A DNA stretch of 64,000 bases from Oxalobacteraceae bacterium (lineage in GTDB: Bacteria; Pseudomonadota; Gammaproteobacteria; Burkholderiales; Burkholderiaceae_D). The notes beneath the pieces are model-generated. The model ran no database searches and was not told the DNA's origin. It was given only the letters and a program-made list of their open reading frames with translations. The stretch is taken from positions 42,411 to 106,410 of the forward strand of contig JAHFQV010000001.1 of assembly GCA_023259175.1 (NCBI GenBank). The letters are read 5' to 3'. Positions 8,501 through 18,080 of this stretch are shown here, piece by piece. Each line of letters opens with the position of its first letter. Position 1 is the first letter of the stretch. Made by a program: the position numbers and the translations under genes.

Positions 8501-8958
8501 GTCTCTCTCCATTGACATCGTGTTTAGATGGGAAGGTAACGGACGAAACGAAACCGCTGGACCTTGATTGCTCAGTGTTGAAAAGCAAATGCGGGGAGGC
8601 GGTTTTGTTCTGTCAATCAGGTGAGTGCAGCAAGAGGCATTGATACTGCAATGCCTTCTCTTTAGCAGGTATCCTCGTGGGACTTTTATGGCTCACCGGC
8701 GACGAGTAGAGCAGAGAAATAGCGCGGCGCAAAGTTGGGAGTTGTTTTTTGATGAATGGCAAATTCAAGATTTATTTCTCGGCACAAGATTAAATTTTGT
8801 TTGAAGTGGGTGTTTCATGGGTTTTTGAAAATGAGAAGTGACACTAGAAATATTTGGAATGCTTTGTACTTGAATAGTAAACTGTGATTTTACAAAAATA
8901 GATATAAAAGCCCCATGCCGTCTCGCATACTTAGCTTTTTTTTGGGAAATAGTTGAAC
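8501..8958. other. Intergenic region between divergent M28 and ATP-grasp genes
   Basis: No gene is supported in this 458-base spacer. An 8-bp perfect hairpin, AGGCATTG-N6-CAATGCCT, lies at 8635-8656. The part next to the ATP-grasp gene (8760-8950) is strongly AT-rich and probably holds its promoter. I looked for a conserved riboswitch pattern and saw none. Confidence 0.4.
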
Positions 8959-9825
8959 ATGAAAATTGCACTCGTCACCTGTCAGGCGCAGCTAGATTTG
9001 TATGGCGGGGAGAAGTTGTTGATCAGCGCATTGTCCGGCCTAGGCCATGATGTCGCGATACCTGTTTGGGACGATGCTAAGGTAGTCTGGTCGGAATTTG
9101 ACGCTGTCGTTTTGCGTTGCACTTGGGACTATCACCAAAAACTAGCGCAGTTTCATGTTTGGATGGACGCGTTGGAAAGCCGGCAGGTGTGCGTCATCAA
9201 TCCGCTATCTATTTTGCGTTGGAATATCAATAAGCGCTATTTATTTGAGATGGCCAAACATACTGCTGCGGTGATACCCACCTGCTTAATCGAGCCCAGC
9301 GACACGCGTTCTTTGGCGCAAATGATGGAGGCCTTAGCGGTTAAGGAGGCGGTGTTGAAACCCCTGCAATCAGCAGCGGCGTGGCGAACAATCCGTGTAT
9401 TGGCAGACGATATCGTAAAGGCAGAAGATCAATTTGCGCATTGGCGTGGCGAACAGGAATTTCTTTTGCAAGCCTTTATGCCCGAAGTCGTTGACGAGGG
9501 CGAGTGGTCCTTGATGTTTTTTAATGGCGTGTATAGTCATTCGGTACTCAAGCGTGCAAAGCACGGCGATTTTCGTGTGCAATCTGATCATGGCGGCACG
9601 GTGCATGCGCTTGAGTGTCCTATGCATTTACAGGTGCAAGCGCAGGCCATGCTCGCCCAGCTCGAGCACACCCCCTGCTACGCGCGGCTCGATGCGGTAG
9701 TACGAGGCGACGCGCTGTATTTAATGGAGCTCGAATTAATTGAGCCCGAATTGTTTTTGGAGCACCACCCAGAAGCGGCGCAGCGTTGCGCAAGGGCGAT
9801 CATTCAATATGCCATGTCGCATTAA
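8959..9825 (+). CDS. ATP-grasp domain protein, glutathione synthetase / DcsG-like
   Basis: ATG 8959 is used; the track begins at a TTG two codons earlier. The 288-residue protein has an N-terminal pre-ATP-grasp part with VLRCTWDYH and PLSILRWNINKRYL, then an ATP-grasp core with a Lys in EAVLKPLQSA, FLLQAFMPEV, GEWSLMFF, and the metal-binding end YARLDAV and LMELELIEPELF. This pattern matches uncharacterised ATP-grasp proteins related to O-ureido-serine cyclo-ligase (DcsG) and prokaryotic glutathione synthetase. Such enzymes join a carboxylate to an amine or thiol nucleophile with ATP; the substrate is unknown. It stands alone, so the context gives no pathway. Confidence 0.8.
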   Translation: MKIALVTCQAQLDLYGGEKLLISALSGLGHDVAIPVWDDAKVVWSEFDAVVLRCTWDYHQKLAQFHVWMDALESRQVCVINPLSILRWNINKRYLFEMAKHTAAVIPTCLIEPSDTRSLAQMMEALAVKEAVLKPLQSAAAWRTIRVLADDIVKAEDQFAHWRGEQEFLLQAFMPEVVDEGEWSLMFFNGVYSHSVLKRAKHGDFRVQSDHGGTVHALECPMHLQVQAQAMLAQLEHTPCYARLDAVVRGDALYLMELELIEPELFLEHHPEAAQRCARAIIQYAMSH

Positions 9826-9889
9826 CTGGGTATCGCGCAAAGACTTTGAATAGCGACGATTGAATTTTTGATTTTACAATCAACTTGGA

Positions 9890-11584
9890 CTATTTCCCTG
9901 CGTCTTCCGCCGCTTTTCTAATGGTCATCAAGCTTGCGCCCGGCGTGATGAGGTTGCCGTCATAGCGCAATTCGATTAAGGCGGGAAGTTGGTGTTCTCG
10001 CGTATGTTGCAATGCGCGGGCAAAGGCGGGTGCGAACGCCTCGGTAGTGAGTACCGTTTCGCCCAAGGCTCCGTAGGCGCGCGCCAAAGCAGCGAAATCG
10101 GGATTGTGCAACTCGGTGCCCGACACGCGTGCCGGGAATTCTTTTTCTTGGTGCATCCGTATCGTGCCGTACATTCCATTGTTGAAAACGATGATGATTA
10201 CGCCAGCACGGTATTGCATCGCCGTGGCGAGTTCCTGTCCGTTCATCATGTATTCACCATCGCCTGCGAAGGTGACGACGGTGCGCTCGGGGTGGATAAT
10301 TTTTGCAGCCACACCGGACGGCACGCTATAGCCCATCGCACCCGAAGTGGGCGCCAGTTGAGTGCGCCAGCCGCCGTAAGGGAAATAGCGATGCGCCCAA
10401 GTGGCGTAGTTGCCTGCGCCATTGGTAATAATGGTATCAGCAGGCGCAGCCTGCACAATATCTTGTACCACCTGCCAAAGATTGAGCGGTGAATTTTCTT
10501 GTTTGAAAATACTGGGTTCGGTCTGCCATGCCAATAATTCCGCTTTGGCTTGGCTCACGCTATCTCGCCATGCACTGCTATCCACGGCAGCCATGTTGGC
10601 GAAAACCTCGGCGATTTCTTTCATGCCGCTGTTGACCATCATCGCCGCTTGATAGACCCGCCCTAGTTCTAAAGCATCGCTATGAATGTGAATTAAAGTT
10701 TGTTTCGGGAGTGGTGCTTCGAGCACGGTATAGCCACCTGTCGTCATTTCACCCAGTCGAGGACCGATGGCCAAAATAAGATCAGCGTCTTTAATTCTTT
10801 GCGCTAGCTTTGGATTGATACCGATACCGACGTCGCCGATGTAGTTGGGATGGGTATTGGGTAATAGATCTTGAAAGCGAAAAGCGCAGCTCATCGGTAA
10901 ATGGTTTTGCTCGGCAAAGCTAGTGATTTGTTGGGTGGCTTTCAAATCCCAACCACTGCCACCTAAGATCACGATGGGACGCTGCGCCTTGGCTAAATGG
11001 GCGCGAATTTGAGCCGTTTGGGCGATTGAAGCTGAGGCTTGTACCGGCGTATAAGCGGCGGTATCGGCAACCTGAGCTAAGGCCGATAAACAGTCTTCGG
11101 GCAGTGCCAGTACCACCGGTCCCGGGCGGCCACTGGTCGCGACTTGAAAAGCGTGAGCAATGTATTCGGGAATGCGATCAGCACGGTCAATCTGAGCCAC
11201 CCATTTTGCCATAGGGCCAAACATGCGCCGATAGTCGATTTCTTGAAAAGCTTCGCGTTCGACAAAATCATTGCCCACCTGTCCGATGAAAAGTATCATG
11301 GGCGTGGAATCTTGATGCGCTGTGTGGACACCAATTGAAGCATTGGTCGCCCCAGGGCCGCGAGTGACAAAACAAATACCGGGCTTGCCGGTGAGTTTGC
11401 CATAGGCATCGGCCATAAAAGCCGCGCCGCCTTCTTGACGATTAATGATGAAGCGTATCGGACTGTCGTGTAAGGCATCAAGTACGGCGAGATAGCTTTC
11501 ACCAGGGACACCAAAAATCAGGTCAACACCATGCACTTGCAAAGCATCGACCACCAATTGTCCACCTGTACGAGAGTTATGCAT
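9890..11584 (-). CDS. Acetolactate-synthase-like thiamine diphosphate enzyme
   Basis: I start at ATG 11584, giving 564 residues beginning MHNSRTGGQLVVDAL, as family members do; the track adds 27 unlikely residues from a TTG. The pyrimidine-binding domain has FGVPGESYL and the catalytic Glu in NRQEGGAAFMADAYGK. A central FAD/DHS-like domain follows (LGGSGWD). The C-terminal domain holds the ThDP motif, GDGEYMM to VFNNGMYGT. The family includes acetolactate synthases, glyoxylate carboligases and related decarboxylases. No ilvN small subunit is adjacent, so this is probably a catabolic or orphan member rather than the biosynthetic IlvB. The gene is convergent with the ATP-grasp gene. Confidence 0.88.
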   Translation of the reverse strand: MHNSRTGGQLVVDALQVHGVDLIFGVPGESYLAVLDALHDSPIRFIINRQEGGAAFMADAYGKLTGKPGICFVTRGPGATNASIGVHTAHQDSTPMILFIGQVGNDFVEREAFQEIDYRRMFGPMAKWVAQIDRADRIPEYIAHAFQVATSGRPGPVVLALPEDCLSALAQVADTAAYTPVQASASIAQTAQIRAHLAKAQRPIVILGGSGWDLKATQQITSFAEQNHLPMSCAFRFQDLLPNTHPNYIGDVGIGINPKLAQRIKDADLILAIGPRLGEMTTGGYTVLEAPLPKQTLIHIHSDALELGRVYQAAMMVNSGMKEIAEVFANMAAVDSSAWRDSVSQAKAELLAWQTEPSIFKQENSPLNLWQVVQDIVQAAPADTIITNGAGNYATWAHRYFPYGGWRTQLAPTSGAMGYSVPSGVAAKIIHPERTVVTFAGDGEYMMNGQELATAMQYRAGVIIIVFNNGMYGTIRMHQEKEFPARVSGTELHNPDFAALARAYGALGETVLTTEAFAPAFARALQHTREHQLPALIELRYDGNLITPGASLMTIRKAAEDAGK

Positions 11585-11916
11585 ATCAATTGCGAAGAAA
11601 TGGAAAAACGATACGCTACCAGAAATCGCGCTGCGCTTATATGGCAAAGTGCAAGTGGTTTGCAAATATTTGATTTGACGGTGGATTTTGTTTTGTGTAA
11701 GCCCTCACAGAAAGCAGTTCTAAAAAAAATTTCTAAAGCCCTCACGCTTTCGGCAAAAACATACAGAAGAAAATTTTATCGGGATTTTTACTTGCCTAGA
11801 TCAAGAATTATCTCTATCGTTGTAGAAGAAAAATAGGACGGTCGTTCGATTTATTCTGGGCGCGGATTTAAAACTAGATTTGTAAGCGGTCTTTTTGAAA
11901 AAAATATGGGGGCAAT
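11585..11916. other. AT-rich intergenic region between divergent genes
   Basis: This 332-base spacer separates the ThDP enzyme and the CHI-like gene, which diverge. It is AT-rich, with several A-runs. Frames in it read through into the neighbours and show no protein-like sequence. I see no clear operator or structured RNA. Confidence 0.4.
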
Positions 11917-12510
11917 ATGAAAAAATTGGGATTGATGAGTCGAACTTCGGTATTGGCGATGGCCTTGTTATGGGCTCTGAGCCTATCAGCCGGCGCGGAA
12001 ACGATCGCCGGCGTTAAGCTTGACGATACGGTACAAGTGGGTAATCAAACCTTGAAACTCAATGGTGCAGGGGTGCGCTATAAATTGGTATTTAAAGTTT
12101 ATGTGGGTGCGCTATATCTGCCGGAACAAAAACACACCACAGCAGATGTATTGGCTGCCAATGGCGCAAAGCGCGTGACTTTGGTCATGATGCGCGATTT
12201 GAGTAATGACGATTTGGGACAGCGCTTTATGGAAGGCCTACGCAATAACTTAGAAGTGGCGGAGCGCTCAAAACTGGTGAAGCCCATGATCGCCTTTGGT
12301 CAAATGTTTTCGCTGGTACCGGTCCTGAAAAAAGGGGATGTATTGACCTTTGATTGGGTGCCTGGGACGGGCGTGGTTTGTCAATTTAACGGACAACCCA
12401 TCGGTGAAACGATTTCCGATCCAACTTTTTACAATGCGGTGTTAAAGATTTGGTTGGGGAATCATCCTGCCGATGACTCCCTCAAAAGGAAAATGCTGAA
12501 TGAGAAATAA
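11917..12510 (+). CDS. Secreted chalcone-isomerase-like (CHI) family protein
   Basis: The 197-residue product starts at an ATG preceded by GGGGG. It has a signal peptide (hydrophobic core LAMALLWALSLSAGAE) and one bacterial CHI-like domain. Visible family blocks are LNGAGVRYKLVFKVYVGALYL near residues 50-70, VTLVMMRDLSND, and GTGVVCQFNGQPIGE with NAVLKIWLG towards the end. Bacterial members are periplasmic and lack a proven chalcone isomerase activity; they are usually annotated as chalcone isomerase family proteins of unknown role. The gene is followed directly by rnpB. No partner gene is apparent. Confidence 0.85.
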   Translation: MKKLGLMSRTSVLAMALLWALSLSAGAETIAGVKLDDTVQVGNQTLKLNGAGVRYKLVFKVYVGALYLPEQKHTTADVLAANGAKRVTLVMMRDLSNDDLGQRFMEGLRNNLEVAERSKLVKPMIAFGQMFSLVPVLKKGDVLTFDWVPGTGVVCQFNGQPIGETISDPTFYNAVLKIWLGNHPADDSLKRKMLNEK

Positions 12511-12567
12511 GACTCGAACAATAAGCATGGACAAATAAGTCTGTGCTCGAGTTCGGCCGCTGCTGTT

Positions 12568-12573
12568 ACAATA
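12568..12573 (+). promoter_or_regulatory. Probable -10 box of rnpB
   Basis: TACAAT lies 7 bases before the inferred 5' end of RNase P RNA, the right distance for a sigma70 -10 element. No good -35 box is seen at 16 to 18 bases upstream. Confidence 0.5.
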
Positions 12574-12580
12574 GCGCCTG

Positions 12581-12929
12581 AAGCAAGCCAGACAATCGCT
12601 GGCCTTGACGCTTGCGTCAAGGCGGGAGGAAGGTCCGGACTCCATAGAGCAGGGTGACGGCTAACGGCCGGACGCTGAAATTTTTTGTGAAAGCAAAAAT
12701 ATAAGGCGAGGAATAGGGCCACAGAGACGAGCGTATTTAGTTACGGTGAAACGCGGTAACCTCCACCCGGAGCAATTTCAAATAGGCACGCGTTGATGTG
12801 GCTCGCGGAGCGTGCGGGTAGAAAGCTTGAGCTAAAGAGTAATTTTTGGCCTAGAGGAATGATTGTCATAGCGCGATGCTCACGCAAAGCGCCGTAACAG
12901 AATCCGGCCTACCGGCTTGCTTCAATTCT
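12581..12929 (+). ncRNA. rnpB: RNase P RNA, bacterial class A
   Basis: The catalytic RNA of ribonuclease P, which trims 5' leaders from tRNA precursors. The ends pair as P1: GAAGCAAGCC at the 5' end with GGCTTGCTTC at the 3' end. The conserved core elements are visible: GGGAGGAAGGTCCGGACTCC, CAGGGTGACGGCTAACGGCC, and near the 3' end CAGAATCCGGCCTACCGGC. A length near 349 bases fits class A RNAs. It is absent from the ORF track, since it is not coding. It lies between the CHI-like gene and the GGDEF-EAL gene, all on the plus strand. The exact ends are uncertain by a few bases. Confidence 0.95.
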
Positions 12930-13066
12930 TTATTGCTGAACGAAGGCATGGCAGATTTGCCGCATCGTTGAGTCTAAACATAGCCCAGATGCAATCCTAG
13001 TGTTACACTTTCCTCACAGGCACTCTGCCTTTTAATTTCCCCTGTTTTTGTCGAGAGAGGTCATGC

Positions 13067-16000
13067 ATGGCGAGTGGTCGTGGCAAACATGAAGTAGCCG
13101 ATGTCCCTTTATTGGCGCTTTTTGCCTGTGCCGCATTGATTGTGACGGCCATTGCCTTACAAACTTGGTGGTCAATCGAACAGGATCGTAGCCTGACACT
13201 GGCATCGAGCAATGCTCATAGTTTGCTCAGCGCGCGTATGCTGGAAGAACATGCCAGTCGGGTCTTGCGCGACACCTCTCGCACTTTGTTAGCGACCGCT
13301 GAGGAATTACAAAGCACCCCAGATAAAATAATTCGCGACGAAGCGTCGATGCGCGGAATTTTGAGTAATCAAAGACGCGATTCTGAATTCATATTTTCTA
13401 TTTCCGCCGTGGATGCACAGGGTAGTTTGTGGGCCTCTTCTTTGCGCTTTCCCTTTGAAGCGAGCGACGTTTCGCATCAAATTTATATCGACTTTCTGCG
13501 TAAGGCGACACTCAAATATCAGCGCGATGTCGTGATAGGCACGATCTTCGTGGACAAGAAAAGTGGCCAAGTATTGCTGCCGATGGCGACTAATTTTTTC
13601 GATGCGAGTGGTAATATCAACGGCCAAGTGATGGCTGACATTAAGCTGGCTTATTTCCAAGATTTTTATCAAAGAGTGGCGAAAGATGCAGGCGCCAATA
13701 TTGCGCTCGTCGATCAACATGGACAAATTTTAATTGAGGCGCTGCACAAGCCGAGCTTGGCCGATAAGCCTAGCCAATTAGATGAAGATTTGCGAAAAAG
13801 TATTTTAGAGAGCTTTAAGCGCAATGGTCGAATCGAAGAGTCGCTGAGTGATTCTAAATCCTCGTTTGGCTATTCCTATCTGAAAATGGCGGAATTTCCT
13901 TTGGTGGTCGTGTTTGGCCGTGAACTCGATTCGGTGCTGTTGGCGTGGAAAAAAAGGGTGGAACAGAAGCTTATTTTTGCGACGATTTCAATTCTCTTTA
14001 CGCTGATATTAAGCTTCTTATTATTTAAAAAAATGAGTGGCCTGCGTCGCTCGCAAGAGCAACTGCTCGATAGTGAAAAACGCTATCGCCTTTTGTTCGA
14101 AGATGCGCAAGATGGGATTGTCCTGATCAATCGCGCCTATCGATTTTTGGATGGAAATCAAATCGCACTCAATATGCTAGCAGTCGATTCCAAAGAAGAT
14201 TTAGTTTTGCTCGACATTGGCGAATTCTCCGCAGACTGGCGCTATACCCAACCCACAGTGGCCGCAAAAAAAGCGGAATCGATTAAACGGTTTGTCGATC
14301 AGGCGCTTAAAGGCGTAGTGCAAAAATTTGAATGGGTGGCGCATCGACGCGGAAATGAGTGGTATAGCGAAGTGACGCTGAGCCGCGTCACGATAGCCGA
14401 TGAAATGATAATCTTTTGCGTGATGCGTGACATCTCTCAAAGAAAACATGCGGAGCGTCTGTTACAAGGTCAAAATCAACTTCTACAATTGATCGGTAGT
14501 AGCGAAAGCTTGGAGTCGATTTTGATCGACACCTGCCATTTTGTGGAGCGCAATAGCCCCCATTGGCATTGCGGAATTCAATTACTCTCTGCGGAACAAA
14601 ATGTGTTTACCCAAACCATAGGTGAGCACTTCCCCGATATCTTGCGTCGTCAATTAACCGAATCGCCGGTTTGCTATGGTAATGGGGTATGGAGTGAGGC
14701 GGTGTTAGATGTGGTGCCGGTGTGGATCAGTGATATTGCAAAAGCCCCAGCGATGGAATTTATCGCGCAGCGCAAATTACTCGTCAATTACGCTGGGGTT
14801 GGATCCTGGCCCATCATGGGTAAGACCGGCATGATACTCGGTACCTTCACCTTATTTACCGAATCGGGTGCAGCCTTAAGCAATGACGATCTGGCCTTGA
14901 TTAGTATCGCCACCGACGTATCGAGCATCGCTATCGAAGGCAAACATGCGGAAGAAAAAGCCATTCGTTTGGCGCACTATGACGAAGTAACCAAGCTACC
15001 GAATCGTTTTTTGTTCAACCAATATTTGAGCAAGGCATTGATGTATGCCGAGTATAGCGACAGTCGCGTGGCGGTTTTGCTACTGGACTTAGATCGCTTT
15101 AAGAATATCAATGATACCTTCGACCATGAAGAGGGCGATAAAGTGTTGCGCACGGTCGCGCAAAGGCTCAAAAAATGTCTCTCTGAATCGGACACCATCG
15201 CCCGCGTCGGTGGCGATGAATTCATGCTGCTGTTAGATCGCTATAAATCCCCACGCGATTTGTCGGCCATTGCGGATCGCTTGTTGGCCACAGCCGCAAC
15301 GCCCTTTGAAATCAATGGTCAAGAATTGCAAATTAGCGCCAGTATCGGCATCGCCGTTTATCCAGACGATGGTAAAGAAGCGCAGTCTTTGATGAAAAAT
15401 TCAGAGATCGCCATGTACCGCGCCAAGCATAACGGTAAAAATAATTTCCAGTTTTACGATGCCAATATGAACGTGCATACGATAGAGCGACTCGCTTTTG
15501 AGGGGCAACTTCGACGCGCCTTGGATCAACGAAATTTCATCGTGCTGTATCAGCCTAAGTTGGATGTGCAAAGCGGAAAGATGGTGGGTGCGGAGGCGCT
15601 GGTGCGTTGGAATCACCCAGAAAATGGCTTAATCTTGCCTGCCGAATTTATCGGCTTGGCCGAGGAGGCTGGTTTAATCAGTCGCCTAGGAATGCAAGTG
15701 TTGGACATGGTTTGTCGCGATATCGCCTCGTTCCAAGCCGCTAAAAAAGGCTTTGGACGGATTGCGATCAATCTTTCCGGTGTTCAGTTTAAAGACCATA
15801 ATTTGCTGGAAGAATTGGCGAAAATCGTTAATTTCTGGGAAGTTGATGCAAACACGCTGGAATTTGAAATCACTGAAAGCATGGTGATGCACGACCATGA
15901 ACAAGCCATCGTTCACATGGATGGCTTGAAGGCGGCTGGCTTTGCCCTTTCCATTGATGATTTCGGTACCGGCTATTCTTCGCTGGCGTATCTCAAGCGC

Positions 16001-16258
16001 TTCCCAGTCAATAGCTTAAAAATCGACAGCTCCTTCATCAAAGATATTCCCGATGACCCGAATGACACCGCCATCGTTTTAGCGATTGTCGCAATGGCGA
16101 AAACCTTGGGTTTAAAGGTCGTTGCGGAAGGGGTTGAAACCCAAGTACAACTCGAAACTTTGCGTTCCTGCGGCTGTGATGAATACCAAGGTTTCTATTT
16201 CTCTTCGGCAATTAGCGCCACCGACCTATGTAAGCTTTTGGCGCAAAGCGCGAAATAA
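13067..16258 (+). CDS. Membrane Cache-PAS-GAF-GGDEF-EAL cyclic-di-GMP signalling protein
   Basis: This 1063-residue protein is preceded by GAGAGG. It has a first membrane helix (about 15-35), a periplasmic Cache-like sensor to about 300, a second helix (FATISILFTLILSFLLF), a PAS domain (about 340-460), a GAF domain (about 470-610), a GGDEF domain with RVGGDEF, and an EAL domain. The EAL domain keeps its catalytic set: EALVRW, INLSG, EITES, DDFGTGYSS, LKID and EGVET. It is therefore probably an active c-di-GMP phosphodiesterase. The GGDEF signature is also intact, but the RxxD inhibitory site is replaced by SESD, so product inhibition by that route is unlikely. The periplasmic ligand is unknown. 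Confidence 0.92.
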   Translation: MASGRGKHEVADVPLLALFACAALIVTAIALQTWWSIEQDRSLTLASSNAHSLLSARMLEEHASRVLRDTSRTLLATAEELQSTPDKIIRDEASMRGILSNQRRDSEFIFSISAVDAQGSLWASSLRFPFEASDVSHQIYIDFLRKATLKYQRDVVIGTIFVDKKSGQVLLPMATNFFDASGNINGQVMADIKLAYFQDFYQRVAKDAGANIALVDQHGQILIEALHKPSLADKPSQLDEDLRKSILESFKRNGRIEESLSDSKSSFGYSYLKMAEFPLVVVFGRELDSVLLAWKKRVEQKLIFATISILFTLILSFLLFKKMSGLRRSQEQLLDSEKRYRLLFEDAQDGIVLINRAYRFLDGNQIALNMLAVDSKEDLVLLDIGEFSADWRYTQPTVAAKKAESIKRFVDQALKGVVQKFEWVAHRRGNEWYSEVTLSRVTIADEMIIFCVMRDISQRKHAERLLQGQNQLLQLIGSSESLESILIDTCHFVERNSPHWHCGIQLLSAEQNVFTQTIGEHFPDILRRQLTESPVCYGNGVWSEAVLDVVPVWISDIAKAPAMEFIAQRKLLVNYAGVGSWPIMGKTGMILGTFTLFTESGAALSNDDLALISIATDVSSIAIEGKHAEEKAIRLAHYDEVTKLPNRFLFNQYLSKALMYAEYSDSRVAVLLLDLDRFKNINDTFDHEEGDKVLRTVAQRLKKCLSESDTIARVGGDEFMLLLDRYKSPRDLSAIADRLLATAATPFEINGQELQISASIGIAVYPDDGKEAQSLMKNSEIAMYRAKHNGKNNFQFYDANMNVHTIERLAFEGQLRRALDQRNFIVLYQPKLDVQSGKMVGAEALVRWNHPENGLILPAEFIGLAEEAGLISRLGMQVLDMVCRDIASFQAAKKGFGRIAINLSGVQFKDHNLLEELAKIVNFWEVDANTLEFEITESMVMHDHEQAIVHMDGLKAAGFALSIDDFGTGYSSLAYLKRFPVNSLKIDSSFIKDIPDDPNDTAIVLAIVAMAKTLGLKVVAEGVETQVQLETLRSCGCDEYQGFYFSSAISATDLCKLLAQSAK

Positions 16259-16672
16259 GCTCAGGCTGGACCTTCATCTGCCGTTCGGTTCTAGGGCCCT
16301 AGCGTGCGCTCTAGAGCCAATAACTCAAACCAATCCACGACGCAAGCGCGACCTTCCTCGTCTTAAGCTCAAGTGGCAAGCCAGGCTCACCCCTAGAAAA
16401 GAAACACATGCGTACAGCTGATGTGCTACTTTCACTGTCGATTGTAAGTCCCTAATTTATTGAGATATTCCCAGTAAGTTTACTTTAGGCAACTGCGCTA
16501 AGTCATTGACTTTATTCAATAATTTCCCATTTCCTCTCACAATTCGCTTGACCATGCTCAAGTCATCCTCTAAAGTGGTAAAAAATGTGAGAATGTGCTA
16601 TTTAGTGGTGAAATTTCCCTAAAATGCGCCAGCTCATAATTCTAATCTAAGGTCCCTAAAAAGGTTGGCAAA
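16259..16672. promoter_or_regulatory. Leader and promoter region of the dcw cluster
   Basis: This 414-base spacer carries no gene. A frame at 16122-16421 runs out of the preceding gene in another phase and is not protein-like. The part from 16500 on holds the inferred mraZ promoter and GTG-containing repeats that may be MraZ binding sites. Confidence 0.5.
16548..16576 (+). promoter_or_regulatory. Candidate sigma70 promoter of mraZ
   Basis: TTGACC and TAAAGT are separated by 17 bases. Transcription would begin near 16583, about 90 bases before the mraZ GTG. GTG triplets with similar flanks follow at 16575, 16587, 16595 and 16605; MraZ proteins bind tandem GTGGG-like repeats downstream of this promoter, but the spacing here is uneven. 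Confidence 0.45.
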
Positions 16673-17101
16673 GTGTTTCAAGGCGCGTCTTCACTCAATC
16701 TCGATGCAAAAGGTCGGATGACTATACCGACTAAGCACCGTGATGCCCTCATTTTGCAAAACGAAGGCCGCATCACCTTAACCCGTCATCCTCATGGCTG
16801 TCTGCTGCTTTTCCCGCGTTCTACTTGGGAGTTGCATCGCGAACAAATCGCCGCTTGGCCTATGGCTGCTCGTGCCTGGCAACGCATTTTTCTCGGCAAT
16901 GCTTCTGATGTTGAAATGGATGGTACGGGTCGAATCTTGGTTGCGCCTGAGTTGCGCAGTGCGGTGGGTTTGCAAAAAGATGTGATGCTCTTAGGGATGG
17001 GCTCGCACTTTGAAATCTGGGATGCCAATCAACTTGCCGAGAACGAAGCGCAAGCACTGGCTGGCGGCATGCCAGATGTCTTAAGTCAATTCTCTTTTTG
17101 A
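16673..17101 (+). CDS. mraZ: Transcriptional regulator MraZ
   Basis: First gene of the dcw cluster, starting at GTG 16673. The 142-residue protein has two tandem SpoVT/AbrB-like halves: [23 protein letters not shown] at the N-terminus, and a second half with [20 protein letters not shown]. MraZ forms a ring and represses its own operon by binding repeats in the promoter; that is family knowledge. It sits immediately before rsmH, as in most bacteria. Length and both DxxGR motifs are normal. Confidence 0.96.
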   Translation: MFQGASSLNLDAKGRMTIPTKHRDALILQNEGRITLTRHPHGCLLLFPRSTWELHREQIAAWPMAARAWQRIFLGNASDVEMDGTGRILVAPELRSAVGLQKDVMLLGMGSHFEIWDANQLAENEAQALAGGMPDVLSQFSF

Positions 17102-17111
17102 ATCCGTGACC

Positions 17112-18080
17112 ATGATAGAGCAAGCGAGCACATGGATACACCAAACGGTGTTGTTAGATGAGGCTATCGAAGCCCTGGATTTACAGGGCGCACGCGCCAA
17201 CGGTATCTATGTGGATGCGACTTTCGGGCGTGGTGGGCATAGCCGTAAGCTGTTACTGGGATTGGGAGCGCAAGCGCGATTAGTCGCTTTTGACAAAGAC
17301 CTAATGGCGATTGCCAATGCCGAACAAATCCAAGACGCACGATTTGAGATTGTGCATGAAAGCTTCGCCGATATGGCGCAGCAATTAGATCAACGCGGAC
17401 TGCATTCGCTCGACGGTGTGCTCATGGACTTAGGGATTTCCTCGCCTCAAGTTGATGATGCCGAACGTGGTTTTAGTTTTCGACAAGACGGTCCTTTGGA
17501 CATGCGTATGGATACCACACGCGGCTTGTCGGCAGCACAGTGGTTGGCGCAAGTCGAAGAGAAACAATTAAGGGAGGTTATAGAAAATTATGGGGAAGAA
17601 CGGTTTGCTTTTCAGATTGCAAAGGCGATTGTTGCTCGCCGGGCGACGCGCCCCATTGCCACTACCGGAGAGCTTGCTGAGCTCGTCGCTCACGCCGTCA
17701 AAACGCGCGAGAAGGGCAAAGACCCAGCAACTCGCACCTTTCAGGCTATACGGATTTTCATCAATCAGGAGTTGGAAGACCTCGAGACCGGTCTAGCTGC
17801 GGCCTATGCCCGGCTTGCGCCGGGTGCGCGGATGGTGGTCATCAGTTTTCATTCATTGGAAGATCGCATTGTGAAACAGTTTTTCGCATCCAAGGTGAAA
17901 GTGGCACAACCTGATCGGCGTTTGCCGATACGGACCGTGGATTTGCCACCAGCACAAATGCGTTTGATCGCACGTGTTAAACCTAGCGAGGCTGAGATCG
18001 CCGCGAATCCACGCGCACGTTCCGCCATCATGCGAGTTGCAGAGCGCTTGCCAGATGTGCAGTTTGGAGTCCAAGTATGA
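17112..18080 (+). CDS. rsmH: 16S rRNA (cytosine-1402-N4) methyltransferase RsmH
   Basis: SAM-dependent enzyme that methylates N4 of C1402 in 16S rRNA (formerly MraW). The sequence shows the N-terminal [13 protein letters not shown], the SAM site [14 protein letters not shown], the motif [12 protein letters not shown], and the C-terminal [14 protein letters not shown]. The track begins at GTG 17106; I prefer ATG 17112 because neither has a clear ribosome binding site. The choice changes two residues. The 3' end overlaps ftsL by 4 bases (ATGA), so the two genes are coupled. Confidence 0.95.
   Translation: MIEQASTWIHQTVLLDEAIEALDLQGARANGIYVDATFGRGGHSRKLLLGLGAQARLVAFDKDLMAIANAEQIQDARFEIVHESFADMAQQLDQRGLHSLDGVLMDLGISSPQVDDAERGFSFRQDGPLDMRMDTTRGLSAAQWLAQVEEKQLREVIENYGEERFAFQIAKAIVARRATRPIATTGELAELVAHAVKTREKGKDPATRTFQAIRIFINQELEDLETGLAAAYARLAPGARMVVISFHSLEDRIVKQFFASKVKVAQPDRRLPIRTVDLPPAQMRLIARVKPSEAEIAANPRARSAIMRVAERLPDVQFGVQV

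Noticed and set aside
8501-8958. Possible riboswitch upstream of the M28 gene
   Set aside because: Apart from one 8-bp hairpin I could not match any known riboswitch core.
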